DNA from: an uncultured Mollicutes bacterium
GTDB taxonomy: Bacteria; Bacillota_I; Bacilli_A; RF39; UBA660
Reading direction: 5' to 3'
NCBI GenBank assembly: GCA_900543055.1
Contig: UQQI01000007.1
Location: forward strand, 1-46,555
Length of the DNA stretch: 46,555 nucleotides
The translations under genes and the position numbers were made by a program. The notes under the pieces are model-generated. The model did no database searches. It was not told the DNA's origin and was given only the letters and a program-made list of their open reading frames with translations. This document shows positions 17,272 to 26,733 of this stretch, in pieces; the stretch's first letter is position 1; each line of letters opens with the position of its first letter.

Positions 17272-18290
17272 ACTTCCTCCTTCTTACTTCTAAGTTGCCC
17301 ACATGCAGCACTTATCTTACCACCGAATTCCCTTCGGATTGTTACATTAACATTATTCTTTTTAAGTATATCATAAAAACGCATAATTTGAATAGTATTT
17401 GTTCTTTTAAAACCAATATTTTCAGTTTCATTATAAGGTATTAAATTAATATAACAATTTATTCCTTTTACAAGTTTAGAAAGTTCTTCTGCACACTTAG
17501 TAGAATCATTTATATCTTTTAATAAAATATATTCAAAAGTAATTCTTCTATTTGTCTTTTCTAAGTAAGTTTTTAATGCTGGAATTAACTTTTCTAATGG
17601 ATACGCTTTGTTAATAGGCATAATTTTATCTCTAATTTCGTTATTTGGAGCATGTAAACTAACCGCAAGATTTATTTGTAAAGGAAATTCACTAAACTCA
17701 AGTACTTTTGGAACAACACCACAAGTAGATACTGTAATATGTCTTGCTCCAATAGCCATACCTTTAGGATGATTAATAATTTTCAAAAATCTACATAAAT
17801 TATCATAATTATCGAAAGGTTCTCCAATACCCATAACAACAACATGACTAACTCTTTCACCAAGTAATTTTTCAATCATAAGTATTTGTAAAACCATCTC
17901 ATAAGTCTCAAGATTTCTAACTTTTTTTCTTCTTCCTGACTCACAAAACTTGCATCCCATATTGCACCCAACTTGACTAGAAATACAAACACTATTTCCA
18001 TAATCATGTCTCATTAAAACTGCTTCTATATGTTCTCCATCATATAATTCAAATAAATATTTTGATACATCAACATCTTCTTCAACGCTAACTATCTTTA
18101 ATCTATCTATCGAATAATCCATACTAATATTATCTAATAATTCTTTCTTTATATTAGTAACTTCAGAATAGCTTTCTACTCTCTTTTCATATAACCATGT
18201 AAACAACTGCATAGCATGAAACTTTTTAGAACCTATATTTAAGAAGTATTCTTCCATCTCTTCATAAGTTAAATCATATATATTTTTCAT
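17268..18290 (-). CDS. rlmN: Dual-specificity rRNA/tRNA adenine C2 methyltransferase RlmN
   Basis: 340 aa radical SAM enzyme. The cluster motif is CNMGCKFC, and the C-terminal methyl-carrying Cys is in SAACGQL. Cys in ISTCGV-type position (HITVSTCGVVP) is also present. After the third cluster Cys it reads ESGRRKKVRNL rather than the ATG or AST of typical RlmN/Cfr proteins. That variant occurs in some Clostridia as I recall, so I keep RlmN, supported by its place directly before prpC-prkC-rsgA. Cfr is unlikely given the housekeeping locus. Confidence 0.9.
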   Translation of the reverse strand: MKNIYDLTYEEMEEYFLNIGSKKFHAMQLFTWLYEKRVESYSEVTNIKKELLDNISMDYSIDRLKIVSVEEDVDVSKYLFELYDGEHIEAVLMRHDYGNSVCISSQVGCNMGCKFCESGRRKKVRNLETYEMVLQILMIEKLLGERVSHVVVMGIGEPFDNYDNLCRFLKIINHPKGMAIGARHITVSTCGVVPKVLEFSEFPLQINLAVSLHAPNNEIRDKIMPINKAYPLEKLIPALKTYLEKTNRRITFEYILLKDINDSTKCAEELSKLVKGINCYINLIPYNETENIGFKRTNTIQIMRFYDILKKNNVNVTIRREFGGKISAACGQLRSKKEEV

Positions 18291-18310
18291 TTAATCACTT
18301 CCAATCAGAT

Positions 18311-18319
18311 ATTATAACA
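18311..18319 (-). promoter_or_regulatory. Extended -10 promoter candidate before rlmN
   Basis: TGTTATAAT (TGn-TATAAT) in the 42-base gap upstream of rlmN, preceded by a long hairpin around 18320-18353 at the end of the upstream gene. No good -35 is visible. Confidence 0.45.
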
Positions 18320-18332
18320 CAAATAGATAAAC

Positions 18333-19040
18333 CTATTCTATAGGATTATCTATTCCCTCTATCTTACCAAATCTATCATAACTAATCTCTAAACTTAAAC
18401 TATTATCACATAAATTATTAAGTTTACAATAACTATCTAAATTGTAAGTAATCTTATTCGCAAGCTTATCACTGTCAGTAGATACAACTATCTTATTTGG
18501 AACATCATCATAATCAGTATTTTTAGAATCTAATAATTTATTAAGAGTATTAGTAGATATTAATAAAGAATATTCATGTCTACCATCTTCATATGACGTA
18601 TTTGCCTCATTCCAACTATTTTCAAGTATAGAAGTTAACTTACTTGGATTTATAAAATTATAAAACATAATTGGATTATCACATTTTGACCAAATACTAT
18701 TATTTATAAAGTACTTATCATCACTACTAAAATAATTATTACCATTATAATCAAACAAAGTATTATTACTATTTCTTGTACCAGTATAAGTATATTTAAC
18801 ATTATCAAGACTAACTTGATATGTAAAACCATAATTCTTATCTACAATATCATTAATATAAAAAGTCCCAGACTTCCCTTTTTCATAATCACTAGGCTTA
18901 GTATAATTTCTACTTCCAAATCTAGCAATAATCATAATTATAATAAAAAAGACAAAGTAAAATCCAAAGAAAAGTATCGCTTTTCCTTTAGTAGTTTTAC
19001 TAAGTTCTTTTATATTTTTAAACAATTCTTTCATTTTCAT
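18333..19040 (-). CDS. Hypothetical single-pass membrane protein
   Basis: 235 aa, not recognised. A short basic N-terminus (KELFKNIKELSKTTKGK) leads into a membrane helix at about 20-42 (AILFFGFYFVFFIIIMIIA). The rest is predicted outside, Asn/Tyr/Asp-rich, with two Cys near the end (YCKLNNLCDN) that could pair. It starts within the fmt stop codon (TAATG). In Bacillus this slot between fmt and rlmN holds rsmB; this protein has no methyltransferase motifs, so it is not a divergent RsmB. Confidence 0.7.
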   Translation of the reverse strand: MKMKELFKNIKELSKTTKGKAILFFGFYFVFFIIIMIIARFGSRNYTKPSDYEKGKSGTFYINDIVDKNYGFTYQVSLDNVKYTYTGTRNSNNTLFDYNGNNYFSSDDKYFINNSIWSKCDNPIMFYNFINPSKLTSILENSWNEANTSYEDGRHEYSLLISTNTLNKLLDSKNTDYDDVPNKIVVSTDSDKLANKITYNLDSYCKLNNLCDNSLSLEISYDRFGKIEGIDNPIE

Positions 19041-19966
19041 TATTTAAACACCTTACCAATAAGATTATTTTTACCTATTCCATTTACATAAGAATTAGCA
19101 TCCATCTTTTTCTTACCAAATGGTTTTACTTCAGTAAGTATTATTGCAGCATCTCCTGTTTTAACAACAATCCCTTCTTTTGTAATATCAACTATCTCGC
19201 CATATTCTCCATTATAGTTTTTACTACTAATAATGCTTTTATATATTTTCATTTCTTTTTCATCAAGAATTGCATTGCTAGAAGGTACAGGACATAATCC
19301 TCTAATTAAATTAAATACTTCTCTACTAGTCTTTGAAAAATCAATATGTTCTTCTTCTCTTTTTATATTATAAGCATATGTTACTTCGTCTTCATCTTGC
19401 TTAGTACGACTATTAGAACCATCTATTATACTAGGTAATGTATCTAGCAAAAGACTTGTTCCTACTTCACTTAACTTATCATGCAAACTTTCTAAGTTAT
19501 CACTATCAAGTATTTTTACTTCTCTTTGACTAATAATATCTCCACTATCCATCTTAACATCCATATACATAATAGTAACCCCAGTTGTTCCATAATCATC
19601 TATTATAGCCTTATGTATTGGAGCACCTCCTCTTAATTTAGGAAGTAATGATGCATGTACATTAATACATCCAAGTCTTGGATAATCAAGTATAGCCTTA
19701 GGAATAATTTGTCCATAAGCACAAGTAACAATTAAATCTGGATTAAGATTTAATATATCTTCATAATCTTCTCTTATTCTTATAGGTTGAAATACAGGAA
19801 TATCATACTTCAAAGCAAGTTCTTTAACAGGGGTATTAGTTAAAACTTGATGTCTTCCTATTCTTTTATCAGGCTGACTAACAACTCCTACAACATCATA
19901 ATTATCAATTAAACCCTGAAGTACATTAACTGCAAAATCAGGTGTTCCCATAAATACTATTTTCAT
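19040..19966 (-). CDS. fmt: Methionyl-tRNA formyltransferase
   Basis: 308 aa. N-terminal MGTPDFAV and the signature SLLPKLRGGAPI are clear, with the DxDSGDI-like MKMDSGDII downstream and a C-terminal OB-like domain. It formylates initiator Met-tRNA with formyl-tetrahydrofolate. A peptide deformylase would be expected as its partner, but def is not next to it here. It overlaps the upstream gene by ATGA. Confidence 0.95.
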   Translation of the reverse strand: MKIVFMGTPDFAVNVLQGLIDNYDVVGVVSQPDKRIGRHQVLTNTPVKELALKYDIPVFQPIRIREDYEDILNLNPDLIVTCAYGQIIPKAILDYPRLGCINVHASLLPKLRGGAPIHKAIIDDYGTTGVTIMYMDVKMDSGDIISQREVKILDSDNLESLHDKLSEVGTSLLLDTLPSIIDGSNSRTKQDEDEVTYAYNIKREEEHIDFSKTSREVFNLIRGLCPVPSSNAILDEKEMKIYKSIISSKNYNGEYGEIVDITKEGIVVKTGDAAIILTEVKPFGKKKMDANSYVNGIGKNNLIGKVFK

Positions 19967-21162
19967 AATAAACCTCCCTTAAAAATCATAAATATAGTAG
20001 AAATAACACCAAAAGATATAAGTAAAGAACCAAGAATAATTAAAATTGAAGCTCGTCCATATGCATTAGAATAATCAAATGTCAATTTTAACTCATTAGA
20101 ACTACTATTAAATTCATTATCAGTAACAACAAAATCATTATTATAAGACTTAGTACTTAAATCAAAATAATCAAAAGAAATAACTTCATAGTTATCATAT
20201 AAAACTTTATCAGATAAAACATTATTCTTTTTATTACTAATAATTCTATCAACAATATCATAAATATCAATTGCATTATCATTAAAACTATCTACATTAT
20301 AATCATTACTCTCAATATAATTTCTCTTAACAACAACTAAATCAATCTTTCTATTAGAAGAAGTAATTCTCTTCCACTCCTCATCTATAACATCCATTAC
20401 ATAATTATAATCTTTTTCACAAAAATTATTAGATTTCATAAACCTTTTAATTCTCTTAGTACAAAGACTATAATCATCTAGCAAAGAAATATCTTCATCT
20501 AATTGAACTTTAAAATAACTATTGTTTAATAAAAAATTGAAGAAGTACATCGGAGAAAATACTGAATAGTAACACCCCATAAACAAACTATCTGTATAAT
20601 TTATACTCTTCTTAGAAAAGTCTTTTTCAATTATATTTATAACATTGTATTTAGCAAATATCTTATTTACTTCTAACATTCTACTATAGATGTTATTATA
20701 AATTTCTGGAATAAAACAATTATTAATTACACTATCTTCATGTAGATTATTAAATCCATATATATAATAACCATCTTCTATATATTTATTATAAACATAA
20801 CTAATAATTTCTTTTTTTGAAATAGAATCATTATAATCTTTGATATTTAATTTTTCACCGACAAGTCTACAAATAAGTTTATTTATTCCAATAGACATGG
20901 CATCAAAATTATCAATTTTTTTATATAATTTTTCTAAATCACTAATATATTCATCAAACAAATATACATCATCTATTATAACTTTAAATTTAAATAGTGC
21001 ATCATAAAAAGTGAAAAGAGAAATATCTCTCTTTGTTGCGAAACCATTCATATTAGTAGAAACTTCTTTTGAATAATATCTAGAATTATTCTTAATTCTA
21101 CTTATAAAGTTTTTAACATCATCTCTTGATAAATACTCATCTAACACCCTTTTCACCTCCAA
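19963..21162 (-). CDS. Hypothetical tail-anchored protein
   Basis: 399 aa, not recognised. It is rich in Asn, Asp, Ser and Tyr, with no signal peptide. The only membrane segment is at the extreme C-terminus (ASILIILGSLLISFGVISTIFMIF), which predicts a tail-anchored cytoplasmic protein. The body is mostly charged and helical. It sits between a 72-aa membrane protein and fmt with ATGA coupling to fmt. Lineage-specific addition to the priA-fmt cluster. Confidence 0.7.
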   Translation of the reverse strand: MEVKRVLDEYLSRDDVKNFISRIKNNSRYYSKEVSTNMNGFATKRDISLFTFYDALFKFKVIIDDVYLFDEYISDLEKLYKKIDNFDAMSIGINKLICRLVGEKLNIKDYNDSISKKEIISYVYNKYIEDGYYIYGFNNLHEDSVINNCFIPEIYNNIYSRMLEVNKIFAKYNVINIIEKDFSKKSINYTDSLFMGCYYSVFSPMYFFNFLLNNSYFKVQLDEDISLLDDYSLCTKRIKRFMKSNNFCEKDYNYVMDVIDEEWKRITSSNRKIDLVVVKRNYIESNDYNVDSFNDNAIDIYDIVDRIISNKKNNVLSDKVLYDNYEVISFDYFDLSTKSYNNDFVVTDNEFNSSSNELKLTFDYSNAYGRASILIILGSLLISFGVISTIFMIFKGGLL

Positions 21163-21176
21163 TTAATAATCAATTA

Positions 21177-21395
21177 TTATTTCATATTATTATACATCAT
21201 TATATAATACACTGCTCCTATTACAATAATTATAAAAAGGACAAATAATATAATTTTTACTATAGGATTGTTTTTATCCCAATAACCATCTGTCTTTGTA
21301 GAAGACTCTCTCATTAATTGTTCATAATCTTCACGTTTATTTTTATTGAATTCCAATTCTTGATTATTAGTATTATTGTTCATATCTTGATTCAC
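21177..21395 (-). CDS. Small C-terminally anchored membrane protein
   Basis: 72 aa, not recognised. I choose a GTG start at 21395 because a GAGGTG site lies six bases before it; an ATG four codons later (21383) is the alternative. The N-terminal half is polar and charged (NNNTNNQELEFNKNKREDYEQL), and residues about 45-68 form one membrane helix. It is located between priA and the 399-aa tail-anchored gene. Confidence 0.65.
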   Translation of the reverse strand: MNQDMNNNTNNQELEFNKNKREDYEQLMRESSTKTDGYWDKNNPIVKIILFVLFIIIVIGAVYYIMMYNNMK

Positions 21396-21433
21396 TAAAA
21401 ACACCTCTATTCTATATTTAAGAATACCATATT

Positions 21434-23632
21434 TTAAAGCATTTGACTAGGATTAAAATCCACATCAATCTTAATTTTACTATTTGATTTATAGTGTTCA
21501 ATTATCTTAGTTAATATTTCATACAAACCATCCTTTTTTTTATACTTTAAAATTATATTATATCTAAATATATTATTTATTCTAAATAAACTACTGGTAT
21601 TAGGTCCTAAAATAATAAAATTATGAAGGTTTCTTTCTAAACTTCTTTTTATTTTTAATGCTTCATCTAAAATATAAGAAGCATCTTTTCCACTTATTCT
21701 TATATTACATAAATAATAATATGGAGGATATTTTAAAGTCTTTCTTATCTTCATCTCTTCATTATAAAACTTTAAGTAATCATTATACTTAGTTAAACTA
21801 ATGGCATAATGTTTAGGATTATAGGTTTGTATTATTACACTACCATCTTTACTACTTCTACCACTTCTACCAGCAACCTGACTAAGTAATGAATACGTAT
21901 TTTCACTACTTCTAAAATCTGGAATATTAAGAGATGTATCAGCATTTATTACACCTACTAAAGTAACATTAGAAAAATCAAGTCCCTTCGCAACCATCTG
22001 TGTACCAAGAAGAATATCATACTTTTGTTCTTTAAAGTCTTCTATCATTTTCTCATGCATACCTTTTCTACTAGTAGTATCATAATCCATTCTAAGAACT
22101 CTAGCACTAGAAAACTCATCATTTAATTCTTCTTCTATTCTTTGGGTTCCAATACCAAGACTAGTAAGCGAATCTTCAGAACAGCTTGGACACTTAGAAT
22201 ATACTTTTTCTCCATATCCACAATAATGACATCTTAAAGTATTACTACTCTTATGATATGTAAGTGTTATATCACAATTAGGACATTTAAATGTATATCC
22301 ACAATTCTTACAAGTAACAAATGAAGAATATCCTCTTCTATTAAGTAATAAAATTACTTGTTCTTTTTTTTCAAGTCTTTTGGATATCTCAGTAAGTAAT
22401 ATTTTAGAAAAATGTCCAATTACTTTTTTACTTTCTTCATTCATATCAACTATATTAATATTAGGTAACTCTTTACCATTAACTCTATGTTTTAGTGTTA
22501 AAAGTTTAAATACACCTTTTTGTGCTCTAGCCATTGCTTCAAGTGAAGGTGTTGCACTTCCCATAATAACAGAACAATTATGATACTTTGCCCTTCTTAA
22601 AGCAATATCTTTAGCACTATATCTAGGACTTGGATCACTTTGTTTATAAGAATCACTATGCTCTTCATCTATAATAATTATTCCAATATCATCAAATGGA
22701 GCAAATATAGCACTACGAGCACCTATTACAATCGATGCTTCTCCTCTAACAATTCTTCTCCACTCATCGTACTTTTCACCATCGCTTAAAGCCGAATGAA
22801 GTGCCGCAACCCTATCACCAAATCTAGCTTGAAATCTACTAACCATTTGAGGAGTAAGAGAAATTTCTGGAACTAAAACTATACTTTTTTTGCCAAGCTT
22901 TAAATAATAATCAATAAGTTCCATATAAACTTCAGTCTTACCACTTCCAGTAACACCATACAATAAATAAGTATTAGGAAGACTATTAACTACTTCATCA
23001 ACAACACTTTGTTGCTCTTCTGTAAGAGTACAAATAACTTTTTTCTGATTATTATACTTAAGTCTATAATGTTCTCTTTTTTCTTCTAAAATAACATTCT
23101 TTTTTAACAAAGTCTTAACACTACTATTGGAAATACTATCAAGTTCTTTTTTTAAGACAAGTTCTTTTTCTTCTAATAATTTAATAATACTTTTTTGGGT
23201 ATCATTTAATTTATCCTCATTATAAAAATCCTTGTAATTATTATTTAATCTATATAAAGTATCATATTTTATATTAACAACCGAACCATATTGTGCCTTT
23301 AAAGCTTTTGGTAACATTACTTGATAGCAAGATATTAAAGTTGCTAGTGTCTCTTTTTTCATATCAACACCTAATTTAAGTAATTCTTCATTTAGTACAA
23401 TATCTTTATCAACAATACTAGTAATACTTCTAAGTTCTGCATTGCTTGTACTCTTATCCTTTATTTCTAAAACAAACCCCTCCAAATTCATTCTACCAAA
23501 AGGAACTAATACACGTATTCCAACACGTATATCTGAAATTAAATCATCAGGTATTTTATAATTAAATATTTTATCAACATTTTTATTTGATATTTCAACA
23601 AGAACTCCTGCAATCAAGATATCACCACCCAT
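21434..23632 (-). CDS. priA: Primosomal replication restart helicase PriA
   Basis: 732 aa SF2 helicase. Walker A is in YGVTGSGKTEVYM, the DEEH box is in IIIIDEEHSDSY, and two zinc sites are built from eight Cys (CKNC, CPNC, CHYC, CPSC). The N-terminal 3'-DNA-binding domain is present (FNYKIPDDL). The start is ambiguous: a TATAAT at 23637-23642 would start the transcript about at the ATG of MGGD, while a GGTGGTGA site fits a TTG start five codons in (23617). Confidence 0.94.
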   Translation of the reverse strand: MGGDILIAGVLVEISNKNVDKIFNYKIPDDLISDIRVGIRVLVPFGRMNLEGFVLEIKDKSTSNAELRSITSIVDKDIVLNEELLKLGVDMKKETLATLISCYQVMLPKALKAQYGSVVNIKYDTLYRLNNNYKDFYNEDKLNDTQKSIIKLLEEKELVLKKELDSISNSSVKTLLKKNVILEEKREHYRLKYNNQKKVICTLTEEQQSVVDEVVNSLPNTYLLYGVTGSGKTEVYMELIDYYLKLGKKSIVLVPEISLTPQMVSRFQARFGDRVAALHSALSDGEKYDEWRRIVRGEASIVIGARSAIFAPFDDIGIIIIDEEHSDSYKQSDPSPRYSAKDIALRRAKYHNCSVIMGSATPSLEAMARAQKGVFKLLTLKHRVNGKELPNINIVDMNEESKKVIGHFSKILLTEISKRLEKKEQVILLLNRRGYSSFVTCKNCGYTFKCPNCDITLTYHKSSNTLRCHYCGYGEKVYSKCPSCSEDSLTSLGIGTQRIEEELNDEFSSARVLRMDYDTTSRKGMHEKMIEDFKEQKYDILLGTQMVAKGLDFSNVTLVGVINADTSLNIPDFRSSENTYSLLSQVAGRSGRSSKDGSVIIQTYNPKHYAISLTKYNDYLKFYNEEMKIRKTLKYPPYYYLCNIRISGKDASYILDEALKIKRSLERNLHNFIILGPNTSSLFRINNIFRYNIILKYKKKDGLYEILTKIIEHYKSNSKIKIDVDFNPSQML

Positions 23633-23644
23633 AGGTATTATACC

Positions 23645-23677
23645 AAAAAAAAGAAAGATTTTTATATTAAATCCTTC
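23645..23677 (-). terminator. Terminator before priA
   Basis: Nine-bp stem GAAGGATTT / AAATCTTTC followed by eight T on the minus strand, ending the small membrane gene pair. A TATAAT for priA follows immediately. Confidence 0.8.
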
Positions 23678-23682
23678 TATAT

Positions 23683-23883
23683 TTAAATTTCTAAAAACTC
23701 TTCAACTATCTCACTATTTATAATTTCAGGTGTAGAGTTATTATTACTTTCTTCATTATCTAAATTATAAGAACTTTTAGATAATTCACTTTTAATAACT
23801 TTATTTCGAATATTGCTAATTATAATACCAATACCAAATAATATAACAGCAAGTACAATTAATAAAACATAAATAAACATCAT
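23683..23883 (-). CDS. Small membrane protein with acidic tail (66 aa)
   Basis: Not recognised. An N-terminal membrane helix (MMFIYVLLIVLAVILFGIGIIIS) is followed by an Asn/Glu/Ser-rich tail. The ATG at 23883 has a GAGGTG ribosome site, and that site overlaps the TGA of the 48-aa gene just upstream, so the two are translationally coupled. It ends four bases before a terminator. Confidence 0.6.
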   Translation of the reverse strand: MMFIYVLLIVLAVILFGIGIIISNIRNKVIKSELSKSSYNLDNEESNNNSTPEIINSEIVEEFLEI

Positions 23884-23893
23884 ATTAAACACC

Positions 23894-24040
23894 TCAAATT
23901 ATTTCATCATCTATATTCTTATCATAATCTATTTTTTTATCATCATCTAGTGAAGAATCATATTCATCTTTACTATATATTAAAATACCTATAGAGATAG
24001 TAAACATTAAAACTATTATTATCAAAAAAGTTATTATCAT
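23894..24040 (-). CDS. Small membrane protein (48 aa)
   Basis: Not recognised and short enough to be missed by length filters. The ATG at 24040 has a perfect GGAGGT site. Residues 1-23 form a hydrophobic helix (MIITFLIIIVLMFTISIGIL), then a strongly acidic Asp/Glu/Lys tail of about 25 residues. It ends with TGA, which is shared with the ribosome site of the following 66-aa membrane gene. The same layout in both (N-terminal helix plus acidic tail) suggests they work together or arose by duplication. Confidence 0.6.
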   Translation of the reverse strand: MIITFLIIIVLMFTISIGILIYSKDEYDSSLDDDKKIDYDKNIDDEII

Positions 24041-24076
24041 TTAAATACCTCCATACAAATTAATTATAATTTTAAA

Positions 24077-24102
24077 TTAAAAAAAGAACAATAAGTTCTT
24101 TT
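24077..24102 (-). terminator. Terminator after rseP
   Basis: Eight-bp stem AAAAGAAC / GTTCTTTT, 5-base loop, T run. The first arm overlaps the rseP stop codon. Confidence 0.82.
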
Positions 24103-25153
24103 AAAATAAACGTAAAATATCGTTAAATGTAATTACTATCATTAATAGTAATAATAACATTAAGAATACTGAATGAATTTTATTTTCAAGTTCAGGATTT
24201 ACTGGACTACCTTTGATTTTTTCAATAATTATAAATAAGATATGTCCACCATCAAATGCTGGTATTGGAAGTAAATTAATAAATCCTACATTAATACTTA
24301 AGAAAGCAATTAAGTATAAGATATTAGCTAGTCCACCTTTACTTTGTTCTCCAACTATTGAATATATTCCAACAGGTCCAGATAATTGACTTACCTTTAC
24401 TCCGCCAGTAAATAAAGAACCAACAGTTACAAACATTTGCTTAAATATAGAACATGTTTTTTGATAAGAATACTTAATAGCATTTAAAAATCCATGAGTT
24501 CTTTCTTGTTGCATACCAATACCATATTTATAAGATTCTCCATCTTTTGTCTTTATATGTTCTGGTTTTACTTTTATAGTTTCATATTTTCCATTAGTCT
24601 TTTCAACATAAAAAGTACTTTTCTCTTTTGGATTAGCAATTGCTAAATAAAGACTAATATCATCTACTGAACTAATTTTATGATTATTGATTTTAATTAC
24701 TCTATCACCATCATCAAGTCCAGCCTTATATGCAGCAGAACCTAACTCTACGCTTGTTATTATTGGTTTCATAGAAGTACCACCATAACAAAGAGCAATT
24801 ACAAATAATAATAAAACTGCAAGAATAAAGTTATTCATTGGACCAAATAACATTATTAAAAATCTTTGCCAAGCCTTCTTTGCTTGAAGTCTTTTATTCT
24901 TAGGGATCTTTTTCGCATCATCATCATCTAAATCTTCTCCTGCTAATGCACAAAATCCTCCAATTGGTATAAGACGAATATTATAATCAGTCTCACCCTT
25001 TTTAAATCCCCAAATACGAGGACCCATACCTATAGAAAATTCATAAACATAAACTCCATTCATTTTAGCTAATATAAAATGACCAAATTCATGTACACAA
25101 ACTATTACACCCAATATAAGTACAAATAATATTATATTTAAAATTATAGACAA
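24101..25153 (-). CDS. rseP: Intramembrane site-2 metalloprotease RseP/RasP
   Basis: 350 aa M50 protease. The HEFGH zinc motif is at residues 21-25 in the first membrane helix, a PDZ domain lies near 125-200 (LGSAAYKAGLDDGDRV), and the third ligand is in NLLPIPAFDGGH. Four membrane segments. It cleaves anti-sigma factors and remnant signal peptides in the membrane. It follows uppS-cdsA, the standard order. Confidence 0.95.
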   Translation of the reverse strand: MSIILNIILFVLILGVIVCVHEFGHFILAKMNGVYVYEFSIGMGPRIWGFKKGETDYNIRLIPIGGFCALAGEDLDDDDAKKIPKNKRLQAKKAWQRFLIMLFGPMNNFILAVLLLFVIALCYGGTSMKPIITSVELGSAAYKAGLDDGDRVIKINNHKISSVDDISLYLAIANPKEKSTFYVEKTNGKYETIKVKPEHIKTKDGESYKYGIGMQQERTHGFLNAIKYSYQKTCSIFKQMFVTVGSLFTGGVKVSQLSGPVGIYSIVGEQSKGGLANILYLIAFLSINVGFINLLPIPAFDGGHILFIIIEKIKGSPVNPELENKIHSVFLMLLLLLMIVITFNDILRLF

Positions 25154-25165
25154 ATATACCCCTCC

Positions 25166-25963
25166 TTAAATTATTCCTTTAATAATAATAAATGCAAGTA
25201 TTACAAATATTAAACTATCAAATCTATCTAAAATACCACCATGACCAGGTATTAAATTAGAAAAATCTTTTACATCATAATATCTTTTAATAGCAGAAAA
25301 AACTAAGTCTCCTATCTGTCCAACTACCGATAATCCACATGTTACTAATATTAATAAAACTAGTGAACAAGATGAATTAATTACAGTAAAATAAAATGCT
25401 GTTGCTACTATTGTCCCCATCAAAGTACCACCAATAGATCCTTCTATTGTCTTCTTTGGACTAATATCTGTTAACTTATGATTACCAACAAGCATACCTG
25501 TAAGCAAAGCAAATGTATCCGTAATTGTAGTAATTAAAAGTAAATATAAAATATAATTAATATCAAAATTACGAGTTATAATTACTAAATTAAAACTTAA
25601 TCCAATAAATAATATTGAACCAATTAAAAACAATGCATCATTTATATTATATTTTTTATTATCATTAATAAATACAATTGGCGTTAAAAATAAAAATATA
25701 ATTAAAGCCATTACTCTATAATCAAAATTATATTGAAATTCTATTGACCCAACATTGTTTAATGCAAAAAATGCTATCATAAAGTAAGCAAGTACTTTAA
25801 GCCATGTTGGAAATTTTTTTTTAGATTCACGAACTTTCACTAATTCATAAAATCCAAACATTCCAAGAATTGTCATAAATATTGCAAATGGTAACTCGCC
25901 CATAATTAAAAGTGGTATAAATACTGCAACCATAATAATTGCACTAATTACTCTTTTTTTCAT
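25166..25963 (-). CDS. cdsA: Phosphatidate cytidylyltransferase
   Basis: 265 aa polytopic membrane enzyme with the CDP-alcohol signature near the C-terminus (KRYYDVKDFSNLIPGHGGILDRFDSL) and SPKKTIEGSIGG before it. It makes CDP-diacylglycerol for phospholipid synthesis. ATGA overlap with uppS. Confidence 0.94.
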   Translation of the reverse strand: MKKRVISAIIMVAVFIPLLIMGELPFAIFMTILGMFGFYELVKVRESKKKFPTWLKVLAYFMIAFFALNNVGSIEFQYNFDYRVMALIIFLFLTPIVFINDNKKYNINDALFLIGSILFIGLSFNLVIITRNFDINYILYLLLITTITDTFALLTGMLVGNHKLTDISPKKTIEGSIGGTLMGTIVATAFYFTVINSSCSLVLLILVTCGLSVVGQIGDLVFSAIKRYYDVKDFSNLIPGHGGILDRFDSLIFVILAFIIIKGII

Positions 25964-26673
25964 TTCTTAATACCTCCAAATCTTCTATTTCTTTTATTAA
26001 ATTCTACTAAAGCCTTATCAAATTCTTCTGGACCAAAATCAGGAAAATATACTTTAGGAAAATAAAATTCAGCATAACTTGCCTGATACATCATAAAATT
26101 ACTAAGTCTTAATTCACCACTTGTTCTAATTACATAATCAAGTGGTGGTAAATCTTGATATAAGTTTTTCATAATAAAATCTTCTGTAATATCATCAAGA
26201 TTAATATCATTATTCTTATACATTTCACATACTTTTTTCATAGTATCAACCATTTCAGCATGACTTCCATAATTTAGACATATATTAAGAACTAAACTAT
26301 CATTATCTTTTGTGTCTTCTACAAGTTCATCCATTGCTTCAAGCACCTTCTCAGGTAATGGTTCTCTTCTTCCAGAAAACATAACTCTTACTTTCTTTTC
26401 TTTTATAAAATCAAATTCTTTTTTAAAAGCACTTATAAAGAGATTCATTAAATAATCTACTTCTTTCTTATCTCTTTTAAAATTCTCCGTAGAAAATGCA
26501 TATAATGAACAATACTTAACTCCAACATCTGCCATATGAATACATAATTTTTTTAATGTTTTAACAGCGTTCTTATGTCCCATAGTACGAATCATACCAC
26601 GTTCTTTTGCCCATCTACCATTTCCATCCATAATAATCCCAACATGATTAGGAATATTTAAATTTTCTATCAT
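25960..26673 (-). CDS. uppS: Isoprenyl transferase (undecaprenyl diphosphate synthase)
   Basis: 237 aa cis-prenyltransferase. The signature IIMDGNGRWAKERG holds catalytic Asp16, and RTSGELRLSNFM is near the C-terminus. It makes the lipid carrier for peptidoglycan. It starts the uppS-cdsA-rseP operon, and a TATAAT follows the upstream terminator directly. Confidence 0.95.
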   Translation of the reverse strand: MIENLNIPNHVGIIMDGNGRWAKERGMIRTMGHKNAVKTLKKLCIHMADVGVKYCSLYAFSTENFKRDKKEVDYLMNLFISAFKKEFDFIKEKKVRVMFSGRREPLPEKVLEAMDELVEDTKDNDSLVLNICLNYGSHAEMVDTMKKVCEMYKNNDINLDDITEDFIMKNLYQDLPPLDYVIRTSGELRLSNFMMYQASYAEFYFPKVYFPDFGPEEFDKALVEFNKRNRRFGGIKK

Positions 26674-26706
26674 ATTATTACCTCTATAAAATTATATAAT
26701 AAATAG

Positions 26707-26732
26707 AAAAAAAAAGAAAGTCATTTTGACTT
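26707..26732 (-). terminator. Terminator after khpA
   Basis: AAGTCA-AAA-TGACTT hairpin followed by a run of nine T on the minus strand, immediately past the khpA stop. Confidence 0.8.
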
Positions 26733-26733
26733 C

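Noticed and set aside
18333..19040. Divergent RsmB in the fmt-rlmN gap
   Set aside because: No SAM-binding or catalytic Cys motifs, and a membrane helix is at the N-terminus.
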